Source: Hesseltinella vesiculosa (lineage: Eukaryota; Mucoromycota; Mucoromycetes; Mucorales; Cunninghamellaceae). From it: a stretch of DNA of 64,000 nt. Numbering within the stretch: the first letter of the stretch is position 1; each line of letters starts with the position of its first letter. This document shows positions 46,201-55,923 of the stretch, piece by piece. A program made the translations under genes and the position numbers. The stretch lies in assembly GCA_002104935.1 (NCBI GenBank), contig MCGT01000018.1, positions 62,001 through 126,000 on the forward strand, given 5' to 3'. Under the pieces are notes generated by a model. It saw nothing but the letters and a program-made list of their open reading frames with translations, did no database searches and was not told the DNA's origin.

Positions 46201-46261
46201 CACGAGAGAGAGAACGTATCTTGTCACCACCATCTGATTGTATGCGTGTCAATGTTGCGTG

Positions 46262-46412
46262 CTCCAAATCAGAACCGAATTGGGCAAAGGCAGCGGCTTC
46301 ACGGTATTGAGCCAAGAAAAGCTTCAAGGAACCGGCAACTTGCTTCATGGCCATGGTTTGGGCGGCGGAACCGACACGGGAAACGGACAAACGGATGTTG
46401 ATGGAGGGACAG
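46262..46412 (-). pseudogene. fragment of mitochondrial ATP synthase alpha subunit gene (ATP1)
   Basis: The minus frame reads [21 protein letters not shown] and [21 protein letters not shown], then GSDL, which is the highly conserved alpha-subunit segment after the nucleotide-binding domain. Similarity ends at GSDL. About 50 codons only, with no flanking exons, so this is a captured piece in the opposite orientation to the neighbouring RPB2-like fragment. Confidence 0.8.
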
Positions 46413-46756
46413 TTCTCATGAGATCAATAGTCTACCAGCTCTCCTGACGCGAACCCTTTTAGACATGCGGACGAAGCAGAAACACCTGTGGGTATCCTGG
46501 ACCATGGAAACATGACCTGTGGGAGCACCCTGACGTAATGAACCTCAGTGTTAAATTTACCCCTTGCATGTCACGCCGTTCGCAACCAAGCTGTGATCGA
46601 TGCAAAGGTGTTAAACAAGGTACTAATAAAAAACTGTGCTCAGTCAAAAAAATTATCACTAATCAGTTCCCTCGCATTTATTTTACTTGAAACTTCTGAA
46701 GGCGGTACAAAGCGCCAGCTGTCTTTGGAAAGGACGTTGTCCAAAAAAGGTAGTGT
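46411..46756. repeat. repeat R, right half
   Basis: Direct-orientation match to ~27760-28180, with more substitutions and small deletions than the left half. It ends at GTCCAAAAAAGGTA, where the copy A equivalent continues into the endonuclease-like pseudogene. Here no such gene follows. Confidence 0.75.
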
Positions 46757-47798
46757 GGAGGCGCTGATTTCGATCGACATTCATAGTTTAGCTGGCGGAT
46801 GGGAGGTGTCAAAACTAAAGATGTAGGAAGTTGACTGGACAACGATTGCTAATTGGCTTAATTTTTTCAGGACCAAAGCGTATGATAAGGGCCTGCTCCT
46901 ATGCAACATTTTGCACCAACGCATTGATCCAAAGATGAGTATGAACGGTTTCCTTTTTTTCAGAAGCAAAGGGGATCCGCCTTGCCGGTATGGCCATTTT
47001 TTTTTCTAAAGCCTAACTTTGCCCAATCCGCCTTTCATTTGGTACACAAGTTATATCGATGGAAATATTTGATATCATCAAAGAATACACTTCACTATTT
47101 TGCGATCAACCCGCCCATGGCTATTCCAGATGGTGCTCAGTGAACGATTTGTCGTTTTTGAATCAACGCCCGACAAAAATGCAAAAAAAACTACGTATTA
47201 GACGATGTCTACCATGGTATCTATTAAACCGAGGCAAAGGATTACCATATATGTAAGTGACTAATATATCTATTCGTAGACGATTTACTGGGGTACATTT
47301 GTAACCGTATGCCCAAATACAAAGACTCGATAACGACTTGAAAAAAAAATGGAAAAATGGCTACGAAATACTGATGAGGCCGCGCAAGATAATTTTTTTA
47401 GCAGGCAATACAGCGCTTGATATGCTTCAAAGTTTATCAACTGTCCACGATCAAGTTTCAAATAATTGACAGCAAAGCCAGCTTGCGGGTCTCTGCATGT
47501 TGTTGGAGGCTTGTCATCAAACGTTTCATAAGCTCCAGCAAACAGATCAAGCTCCTCTTCCATGGACATGTATGAAGCAGTTTCAACGCTGTCGGAGTCG
47601 CTGATAGCGTTGGTAGAAGCACGGAGGTTCCAAATAGAAGTCATAGTACATTATGTAGGAAAAATTCGAAATAAAATATGCAGTGTTCACGATTGGTTTT
47701 AATTTCACAAAAAAAAAAAAAATTAGGGCCATCATCTTTTGATCCAGCGTGTTCAGGAAATAGTCAATTGGACTTGACGACGTCTTATTTTTTTTGGC
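46757..47798. other. region without a recognisable gene
   Basis: A minus-strand frame at 47285-47644 (SDSVETASYMSMEEELDLFAG in part) and short + frames at 46840-47250 look faintly coding, but I cannot join them into a gene or name a family. They may be remnants of a decayed element. Confidence 0.3.
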
Positions 47799-47935
47799 AG
47801 ACTTGGTGCGTTCAAAAATGTTCAAAAATTATTAAACTTAAACTTGGGAGTTGGGAAGTTGACGACATCTTTTTTTTTTTGGATGTCATCTCCAAGTTTG
47901 ATAAGTTTTGAACATTTTTGAACGCACCGAGTCAA
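47799..47935. mobile_element. short foldback/MITE-like element
   Basis: An inverted repeat of ~135 bp. The left arm GGTGCGTTCAAAAATGTTC begins near 47804 and the right arm near 47930 is its perfect reverse complement over ~23 bp; imperfect complementarity (including AAACTTGG and GACATC) extends toward the centre. No coding capacity. Target-site duplications are not obvious. It lies ~120 bp beyond the U11/U12-65K-like stop codon. Confidence 0.6.
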
Positions 47936-48057
47936 AGTTGAATATTCATTTTGAATGCTCGCAAAGCAGAAAAGAAGGAGCGAAAAAGGTGAATGAATGC
48001 GCCCTGACCATCCGATTTCTGCATTTTTTTTATTGAACTCGACAAGGACGTAATCTT

Positions 48058-49119
48058 TCAGTTTTTTTTCAGGGCATGGCGTTGATCCAGGATATTCATG
48101 CGTCGTAGCTTTGTTCGCTCGTCTCCCTTGCTGTCTTCATCCGAAGACATTTCAGATTCATCGCTGGCCAGTAATTCGTCCCGGTCCCTTTTGAGCTAAA
48201 AGTGTAAAATGAAAAGCGGTGAGTAGTTCGCCCCCAACGTTATCTTCGTACCATGGCTGGTGCAGATGCTGTGGCAGGAAGGTCGAATGGTGGTGGCAAA
48301 TTCATCTTGTTCATAAGGTGGAGCACTTGGACATAAAGGCGGGGCACAGTGGCAATGGCATTGGCCATATTTTGGATGATTTCTGGCGTTGGGTCAGGGT
48401 ATTTGTAGATCAGCTGGGGATTGGCAGGGTAGGTCACTCTAACAAAAGGACAGTTGAGGGTCATGGTTCACTCGCTCTACAATGCGTTGACTTGCCCTAA
48501 TTCAGGAGCAATGGGTGGGGCATTCTCACGTTTCATATCTGTAATGTTCTGGTTGCTGCTGCTGCCTTGATTGTTGCTGCTGCCTTGGTTGTAGCTGCTG
48601 CCTTGGTTGTAGCTGCTGCCTTGGTTGCTGCCCCTGCCGCTGTCGATGCGATCGCCGCGGTTGCTACGTTTCTTGGCATATTCGACACGAAGTCCTTGGT
48701 GATTTTTGCCGAGTACCAGTCCGTTAAGCTGCAGAAAAGCAGCTTGAGCGGCTGGTGGCGATGGGAAATCCATAAAGGCTGTGCCGCGCTATCGAGACAA
48801 AGTCAAAGGATTGAGCCAATTCGCCTTCGACCATACCGTTGTGTACTTACTGAAAGTCGTCCATTCATTCGTCGAACATCAATGGCGCCATATTTTTCAA
48901 AGGTTTTGGCAAATTCTACTGGGGAATCCGCTATTTGTTTAGGAATGTCGCAGATAAAGAGAGTGGTTTTGGTTACTTCCTGCTAAAGAAGACAAAAGAG
49001 ATATATTGAGCAAGCAGTAAGAGAGAAATACACGAAACAAAAGGAATCATAAACAATCGATCCATGAAGAGCGCCTTTGTGTTTCTTACACTTCTTTTTG
49101 TTGTGCTGGAAGATCGCAT
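48058..49119 (-). CDS. U11/U12 snRNP 65K-like RNA-binding protein (RNPC3 N-terminal type)
   Basis: Exons complement(48058-48195, 48252-48438, 48496-48788, 48851-48982, 49090-49119) give 259 aa. An RRM occupies ~11-95: RNP2-like TLFICDIP, RNP1-like RGTAFMDF, then QGLRVEYAKKRS. A Gly/Ser/Asn/Gln repeat follows (tandem NQGSSY units at ~48565-48635). Then comes PQLIYKYPDPTPEIIQNMANAIATVPRLYVQVLHLMNKMNLPPPF, a near-exact match to the block after RRM1 in human RNPC3, and an acidic/basic tail like its ESDEEDRQRM segment. RNPC3 bridges U11 and U12 snRNPs in the minor spliceosome. The second RRM of the animal protein is absent. The third intron uses a GC donor. Confidence 0.85.
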
Positions 49120-49214
49120 GGTCAGGTCAAGCTGCTTAAAAAAAAACGCCTGAGGAAGAAAAAAAAATGAAGTAAAAAGTTTGCTCGTTCACGCTTTTTT
49201 TTTTTTTGTCGGCA
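49120..49214. promoter_or_regulatory. 95-bp bidirectional promoter
   Basis: The start codons of the U11/U12-65K-like gene (49119, minus) and the NAT9-like gene (49215, plus) are only 95 bp apart. The interval contains two A/T homopolymer runs (49140-49147, 49195-49208). Confidence 0.5.
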
Positions 49215-50183
49215 ATGAAACAGAACGAGAATCTCGTCCTGGTGAGTGCTTGAAAAAGGGACCAATATATGTTCTGATTGTAATTGTACAGGTTGGATCC
49301 AAGGCTATTCTTGTTCCATATAAGCGTAACCATGTTGAAAAGTATCATGAATGGATGACCTCACCGTTTCTACAAGGTTTGTGAAAGGAAATCCGAAGCT
49401 TTTTGCAGGTTTTCGCGATCCATGCTGATTGATTGCTTGTTTGCACTTAGAAATGACCGCCTCAGAACCATTGACCTTGGAAGAAGAGTATGACATGCAA
49501 CGATCTTGGCATCTCGATGACAACAGTACGGTTAAAAAAGACCTGCACAGAATGACTGACAGACCTCGTCGTTTTAAGAGTGCACCTTTATCATTCAAGC
49601 TGTCAAGGAAGGCGCTCCTGCTTTTTCCAGTTCTTGGACAGGTGACGATATTCGCAAGCATACCGGTAACAACAGAAAAGAAAAATGAGCTCTCAATGAT
49701 ACCTGACCCTCGGCAATTTGTCGTGCAGTGATGATCGGCGATGTGAATATCTTTCTAAACGACCCTGACGACGACCTCACGTTTGGCGAGATTGAAATTA
49801 TGGTGGCCGAAGAAACTTATAGGAGGAATGGCTATGGATTAGAAGCGCTTCGAATGATGATGGCCTATGGTAAAAACAAGAACAACGAATCAAATGTTGA
49901 CTTTTTTTTTTTTTCGACAGCGATCGAGAAACTTGGGCTCAAGACCTTCCATGCCAAAATTTCGACAAAGAACACGCCTAGCATCGAATTGTTTGAAACC
50001 AAGCTGGGATTCTATCAGGTAGCCAAGTCGGAAGTGTTCCAAGAAGTGACGCTGGAATGGTCCATCAGCGACGGTTCAGGGCCATCGGAGTACGGTGCCA
50101 AGGCACCGTTGACTATGGAAAAAACCCACAGCGCCCTGCAGTCTCTCTGGGCCTCCCTTTCCTCGCTGCCATGGGAATCATGA
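49215..50183 (+). CDS. NAT9-type GNAT N-acetyltransferase
   Basis: Exons 49215-49241, 49292-49376, 49451-49525, 49579-49641, 49729-49869 and 49921-50183 give 217 aa. Signature blocks of NAT9 occur in order: MKQNENLVLVGSKAILVPYK, VEKYHEWMTSPFLQEMTASEPLTLEEEYDMQ, KCTFIIQ, MIGDVNIFLND, GEIEIMVAEETYRRNGYGLEALRMM (acetyl-CoA-binding R-x-x-G-x-G/A loop, here RRNGYG) and SIELFETKLGFYQVAKSEVFQEVTLEW. NAT9 proteins acetylate or stabilise microtubule components in animals; in fungi the substrate is unknown to me. Confidence 0.92.
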
Positions 50184-50230
50184 TAGACGGACGACATACA
50201 TAAATGATATTTATTTTATTTTATGGAAAC

Positions 50231-51042
50231 TCACCAGTACCGGTGGTCTATAAAGTAGCCAGCAGTCTCGTACTGATCAAGGACGTCCCACCACCAGGTT
50301 GCAGAGGTTTCGAGGGTATCGAGGTGCAGGGATAGGATTGGGTAAAGGGGGGGTTGTTGGCGCAGCTCCTCGGAGCAAGGCACCAGTCGAAAGTGCAACC
50401 ACATGCCTACCGATTCTTGGAGACACAGGTTGTTGGCAGCTTCGCTTGTTAATGACGAATGATCCCGAGTGGCCAGCTGACCAGTGAAGCTATCATCCAA
50501 AGACGTAGCGTACTCCAAGAGCTGGGTCTTGGCATTTTCTTTGACGAGGTTGATTTGGAAGTTTGTCGTGGAGTCGGCTGGCAAAAAAATGCATTGCTGT
50601 GCCGAGTTGCTACCAAGATCACCTGGTACGATATTGAACTGCGCTTGCACAGGTGCAATGTTCACTAGAGAACAGTAGCCGTCGTCGCTGATCGTTTGCA
50701 CCGTAAAATAGAGCTGCAGGGTCCTGGGGTTGACGTGAGAAAATTGGCATACGTGTTCGATGCCTTCTTCATAGACACTCTCACGATCGTTTTCGACATG
50801 GCTCAGCCTTGTAACGGCACCAATCTACGATCAAAGATCAGTCGTGCTTTTCCTGCTTTTTTTTTTTTGAAGCCTACCATCAATCGCCAGCCTTCCTTCA
50901 TGGATGCTCTGGCTCGTTCTGTCAATAGCAATGTTGCAGTGTCGGCGAGGCATGCAATATAGGCTAATTTGGTAATGTCTTTGGAAGGTAGGTAATGAAG
51001 AATGTGATAGTGGATTTCAGATGGAAGTGCGTTGATTGTCAT
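50231..51042 (-). CDS. F-box protein
   Basis: Exons complement(50231-50824, 50878-51042) give 252 aa. The N-terminus MTINALPSEIHYHILHYLPSKDITKLAYIACLADTATLLL is an F-box (LPxEIxxxIxxYLP), which would bind Skp1 in an SCF ubiquitin ligase. The rest has no repeats I recognise (no LRR or WD); it contains VNPRTLQLYFTVQTI and ends in WWWDVLDQYETAGYFIDHRYW. Reading straight through the intron gives a stop, and splicing at CGTAG restores a 198-codon frame, so the two-exon model is preferred. Upstream in-frame ATG at 51093 lies inside the foldback element. Substrate unknown. Confidence 0.75.
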
Positions 51043-51074
51043 TAAAAAAAGGGGAGGGCGAAGAAAAAGAGAAA

Positions 51075-51501
51075 AAAAGCGGAGTGAGCACATACTGAAT
51101 CAAATGGTACCTTTTTTTTTAAAAAAAAAATAAACGAGACACTGCGCTAGCCAGACTAGCATCGGTACATTCAGAGGTATCCAACAAGAGTCGACTACGC
51201 AGTATGGCACGGTTTCAGTCTGGCAAGAGGAGGGGAGAGTCGCGGGGGTGAGACGTTGCCTGGGCGGGTGAAGACGGTAGGACGGCGTCCCAAGAAGATG
51301 GTGTTCCAGGCAATGGCAAGAATGTTTCGAGAGGCCGTCCTACCGTCTTCACCCGCCCAGGCAACGTGCCATACTGCGTAGTCGGCTCTTGTTGGATACC
51401 TCTGAATGTACCGATGCTAGTCTGGTTAGCGCAGTGTCTCGTTTGTTTTTTTTAAAAAAAAAGGTTCCATTTGACTCAGTATGGGCTCACTCCGCTTTCC
51501 C
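51075..51501. mobile_element. ~425-bp foldback (long inverted-repeat) element
   Basis: The outer ends (GCGGAGTGAGCACATACTGA near 51079 and its complement near 51497) and ~170 bp inward are reverse complements with few mismatches, including GAGACACTGCGCTAGCC, TCGGTACATTCAGAGGTATC and GGGCGGGTGAAGACGGTAGG. The left arm has an extra ~44 bp (51212-51255). A small loop lies at ~51296-51330. There is no coding capacity. It adjoins the F-box gene's 5' end, replacing or forming its promoter. Confidence 0.8.
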
Positions 51502-52242
51502 ATCATCAAAAACTGAAAAAAAAAAAAAAAAAAGCACAGAAGAATCATGAATTTGACATTTATTTCGAAACGAGTGTATTAAATGGACGTGCTTGGAAGT
51601 GGTCTGTCCAAAAAGAGAGAAATATGTATTAGTTTCTGGGATCCCAACTGTTTTTCACATCTCTGTTCAAAAAAGGGAGCCGAGGAACAATGATGCTTCA
51701 GAGATTGTTCACCTTGGTTAGCCCACATATCAAGAGCAGTGAACCATCGGATAATGTCATAAATGATTCAGGACCAAAAAATTTTTTCCATCATTGTACC
51801 ATGCCCTGTTCCTCGGCTTGGGTTCCCCATGTCACTCCAAACAACAGCACTTTGCTTACCTGATATAAACTTATACCAAACGATGCCTACCAAGTGGTCA
51901 ACAAGAACAAAAGCATCAAAAGAGAAAAGAGCATGAGAACAAAAAGAGTTCCCCAGCCTTTATAGCTGACCAGAAAAAAAAATTTTTTTTTTTCTTTGCA
52001 AGCGTGGTCACAACTCCGCTAGAAACAATTTTTGGTTTTTCGAAGGGTGCTGAAGAACAAATGTGAAAGTTTTTGATTAACACTTTTATCGAAATCCAAT
52101 AGATATTGTATTTAAATTACTCTATTTTTCATAAACCTATTTTATAACAATACAAAATTCACTTTTTTTTTTTTTCTAATGTTTTATTTAATGTAAAGGA
52201 TTCTGGCGTTGACAACGGAGATACTTCCCAAACCGGAGCCCT
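51502..52242. other. gene-free A/T-rich region
   Basis: No supported gene. Several A/T runs (51517-51533, 51978-51993) and no long open frames. The right end holds the 3' UTR of the minus-strand unknown gene. Confidence 0.4.
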
Positions 52243-52731
52243 TCATTGGTAGAGCACGAGACTGGACCAGCCCATGGTTCGGTCTTCCCAGTCTATGCCA
52301 TGCAGCTGGATCATCAGACCACCACCTCGTTCAAATTTGTAGTCAATCCAACAAGGCACGCGCCCGCCTCCACCTTTGCGGTTTGGTTCTCCCAAGAGGG
52401 AAACGAGCTCGTGCGCTTGCATAGCTGGCGTCACACCACATGGCAAAGGCAAGTCGCCCTGATAAGTCTGAAATCCATCCTTGGTTGTGCCATTGTAAAT
52501 GTCAATGGCATTGAGACGTAGCACGGGATCATTGGGATCGCATTCGTTGATGGGTTTAGTGATTGCTGTGAAGCAAAACGCGAGGCCAAGTGACTTGTAA
52601 CTGTGGTAAATGCAGTCAGGAAACACTTTGATGGTGCGCTCAGCCGTGGCCAGGACGGGTAGTTGTGACGTAGTGGCAGGCGACTGATTGAGCAAGTCAA
52701 AAAAGTAATTGTCGCTCGGCGTGGGCAACAT
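52243..52731 (-). CDS. conserved-looking protein of unknown function
   Basis: Single exon, 162 aa from the ATG at 52731 (an in-frame ATG at 52809 would add 26 residues). It contains DCIYHSYKSLGLAFCF, LNAIDIYNGTTKDGFQTYQGDLPLPCGVT, ELVSLLGEPNRKGGGGRVPCW and GIDWEDRTMGWSSLVLY. The order 'sYksLGlsf.f, D.idlyn, Y.G.LP.gl, d.v.llGEP.rKggg...WidY' is one I associate with small fungal/bacterial proteins without a defined function. No signal peptide or membrane segment. The lack of introns contrasts with all neighbours. Confidence 0.6.
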   Translation of the reverse strand: MLPTPSDNYFFDLLNQSPATTSQLPVLATAERTIKVFPDCIYHSYKSLGLAFCFTAITKPINECDPNDPVLRLNAIDIYNGTTKDGFQTYQGDLPLPCGVTPAMQAHELVSLLGEPNRKGGGGRVPCWIDYKFERGGGLMIQLHGIDWEDRTMGWSSLVLYQ

Positions 52732-53563
52732 AACAAATGCGGGAAGAAAAAAAATGCGGGATGAAAAAAAATGTGATCCGAAGCGACGCCGCCTTTTTGC
52801 TGCAGGCAAAAGTCAAAGCCGTTTTGTACGAGGTTATGGCTGGGACGTGTAGGACATTGGCGAATAAGAAGAAAATTTGGTGACAAGTGACGAGCGTGAC
52901 ACCAAAGGAATTTTCTTTTTTCTGTGCGTGTTCCTTGTAGCAAAAAAAAGTGACACGATTTGGTGTAATCATCATCCACGAGTCACTCGCTCAAGTTTGG
53001 AGATTTTGAACGTGGAGAGGGTGGTCACCAAAGGAAGATAATACGTCAACGGCAACGCTTTTATTATTTTTTTTGTCAAGTGGCAGTTGGACTCACCGCT
53101 GCAAACCTTAATCGTTGTCCGTTGCTTGTGTCGCACCAGCTATTTAATCCTTTCCATTTCCTTCATTATCATTGGAGATGTTTCATTTTGGGATTCTTCT
53201 TACACTTTTTTTTTATTCACCACTGTGGTCTCTGTTTACTCGTTTGCTTTTGGCGCTGGCTTTGAGGGAAAAAAATTGGTCTCTTGTTTTTTTTTCCTCT
53301 TTCTTTTTTTTTCTTTGGCTTAATTTATTGATTAACTTAAAAGCTTGTTACCATCTTCGTTTATACCTTGCACGACAGCACTTGAACGAAAGGAAAGCAT
53401 CCAAACATTTTACATTTACCAGGTTCGTTTGAGAAAGAAAAAAAAAACACTGGCTCATGTTTCTCTCATGACTGCTAAACTAACCATCCATAACTCTTGA
53501 TACACGTGTTCCAGGTGCATTTTACATTTGATTAATTTGTGCGCTTGTTTATAATCATCAGCT
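52732..53563. other. intergenic region, promoter of the FAR1-type gene
   Basis: T-rich, especially 53200-53330. Short frames here are low-complexity (Phe/Ser-rich) and not supported as genes. Confidence 0.4.
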
Positions 53564-55527
53564 ATGAATCAACAACAACAGCCAATGGATGGTTCTGAAG
53601 AACAGGTAAATGAACATTGATTTTTTAAAAAATGCCACAAATTGATAAGACCACATTTTCTCAAACATGTTACTTCATTCAGCTGGAGACCTTTTATGGG
53701 CGATTGCTTGGTCCAAAATACCCTGATAACATTGCTGCTATCAACAGCTGCCGTGCCTTGTGTGCTGAATATGGTTTCACTGTCAAACAAGAAGCAAGTA
53801 CACACCGCGTAAGTTTATCATTCGCTGGAAAAGCGTAGGAAGATAAAGCTGGCCATCTGACAACTTTTTCTTTATTGAAGAACATCTACGTCTATTGTTC
53901 GCGTGAAGGTCTGCCCGATTCGGTACGCAACCCGAAACAAGTGCGACAGCGAAAGCGAGACTCCAAACGATGTGATTGCCGCTGGCGAGTAGTGCTGTTT
54001 GAACGAGGTGGTCAGTGGGAATTCCGAAAGTCACTCAATCCTGAAGCCGCCAACCACAACCACCCTCTGATGCGCCCTGATGAAATCGAAAAAACTTGGC
54101 CACCCGACATGGTCAACATGATTATCGACTTGGCTCGACAGAAATTCTCTACACAGGACATCCGACACCGCGTGCGATCCCAGTTCCCGGGGGTCACTTG
54201 GAATGAACGCCGCTTTTACAACCGCCTGTCGGACGAGCGTCAACGCATTCGGTTTCGACAAGCCTCGAACCGTGGGCGCGAGCTTACGGGAATGTGGGCC
54301 AAGATCTGCTCCATAGCAGCCGGTAACGAAGAAATCAGCAAGTACGTCGAGGCTGTCACCGCCCGTCTTTTGGATGCCTTGTGCCAGGCTACTGAAACCG
54401 ACCCTTCCACCCTGACCATTCCGGAAGAACTCATGATTGAAGACGATGCGCCCATGGACCTATCTTCGTCAGCCGGCGCTGGCGAGCCATCTACGACACA
54501 TCACCCTACTCCTCCACATGCCGACCCACACATCTCCACCTCATCCACGCGATTCATCGTCTCTGGTCCTGGCCACCCTTCCACTTCTACCGTGACACCA
54601 GCTCCTGCACCTTCCAATATTATTTTGGTAGGCAAAAGATCCAGAAAAGGCAAGGAGCCCGACCAAGGCAGCAATGGCATCCCAGAGCCACCCAAAGGCT
54701 ACGCAACCGTGGTCATTCCTCAGCACCACTATTTCACAAAAGTCCACACCCACCGTGTCGGTTGCACGCCCTTTTATGTGCCTCGTTTGCTCCGCGTCAA
54801 GATGCCTGAAGAGGACGAAACCGATGAAGACAAGGCCCAACTAGCTGCCCAACTAGCTGGTCGACAGCCGCCCAACTTTACGAGCGCACACGATTTGATT
54901 GAACTACCTCCTAAAAAAGTTGCTCGCCGAGACAACCCCGCCCCAGTACCGGACCCAGCCCTCAGCACACTCGATTCCACGCATGCTGGTCATTTCCCAG
55001 CCATAGCTCCTCGTCCCATGATTCGGCCAGCGCCAGCCATTGCACCTGCGCCTGCCGCCGCATCTGCCTCCTCTGCTGCTTCAGCCTTGGTAGCCCACCT
55101 GTCCTCCTTAGCTCCCTCCTCGCAGCCGCAGCAACCCTTTCAACCCACCTTCACCGCTGTGGCCCAAGCCAGCACCTCATCCCCATCACAACAACAAAAT
55201 CAGCAGCAAAGCCAGCAGCAAAATCCCTTTGTTCATTTCCAACCTTCAACGTTGCCTTTGCCACCTCCACCCAACAATGCCCATTTTTCTGAATTGACCT
55301 TCCAATTCGACAACCCAGGTAATGCCACCAACCATGATACCACTGAATCAGCCCAGGACAGCTCAGAAGCCAACCAAGGCCGGTCTGGCCCAACCATCCA
55401 CCCAGCATTGCAATCGAACCCAATGTCTCTTGAACGCTCGGCCCATCCATCGTCCGACTTCCATCCCGATAGCCCGGATCACAAGCATCGCCATCGCCAG
55501 CCCTCAAACGCCTCCACCTCCCCATGA
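53564..55527 (+). CDS. FAR1-type DNA-binding domain protein
   Basis: Exons 53564-53605, 53683-53808 and 53881-55527 give 604 aa. Residues ~15-110 resemble the FAR1/WRKY-GCM1 zinc domain: LETFYGRLLGPKYPDNIAAINSCRALCAEYGFTVKQ, IYVYCSREG, KRDSKRCDCRWRVVLFERGGQWEFRK and AANHNHPL, giving C-x(n)-C-x-C ... H-x-H ligands. A helical segment follows (MVNMIIDLARQKFSTQDIRHRV..). The C-terminal ~380 residues are Pro/Ser/Gln/Ala-rich with His-poor linkers. FAR1 domains come from Mutator-like transposases; no transposase catalytic domain is present here, so it looks like a domesticated transcription-factor-type protein. Target genes unknown. Confidence 0.78.
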
Positions 55528-55923
55528 TTCCTTCACCTTTGTGCCTTTCCCAAAAGAATGATTTTTTTTTTTTACATCATTGACTTTCACAAATAAAAAA
55601 AGAAGTTGGAGTCACCTTGTTTGCTGCAGCTTCATCGCAGAACGCATCGTGAGAAAGGAGGGATTTTTTTTTTGGTTCTTGTTGATGACACGATTTTTGA
55701 TTTGTTTAATTGTTTATAGGAGGGAAAGGCAAGGGCATTAGAAAATGGTTGAAAAAGGAAACTGTACGAGGTCAAGCAGCGTTTTTTTTTTGTTGTTGTT
55801 GTTGTTGTTTGTAGGGGCATGTTAAAAATGGCAGTAAAGAAAGGGAAAGGGAGGGGAATACACAAAAAAAAAAAAGAGAAATATAATATGAACAGTGGAG
55901 AGAGAGAGAGAGGGGGGGGAAAT
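55528..55923. other. 3' region between convergent genes
   Basis: Contains the 3' UTRs of the FAR1-type gene and of exportin-T (convergent). GTT-trinucleotide repeat at ~55791-55810, a GA-repeat at ~55901-55912 and poly-A/T runs; AATAAA at ~55591. No gene. Confidence 0.5.

Noticed and set aside
48567..48640. Tandem repeat as a possible CRISPR or minisatellite
   Set aside because: It encodes a run of NQGSSY units within the RNA-binding protein linker; no spacers.
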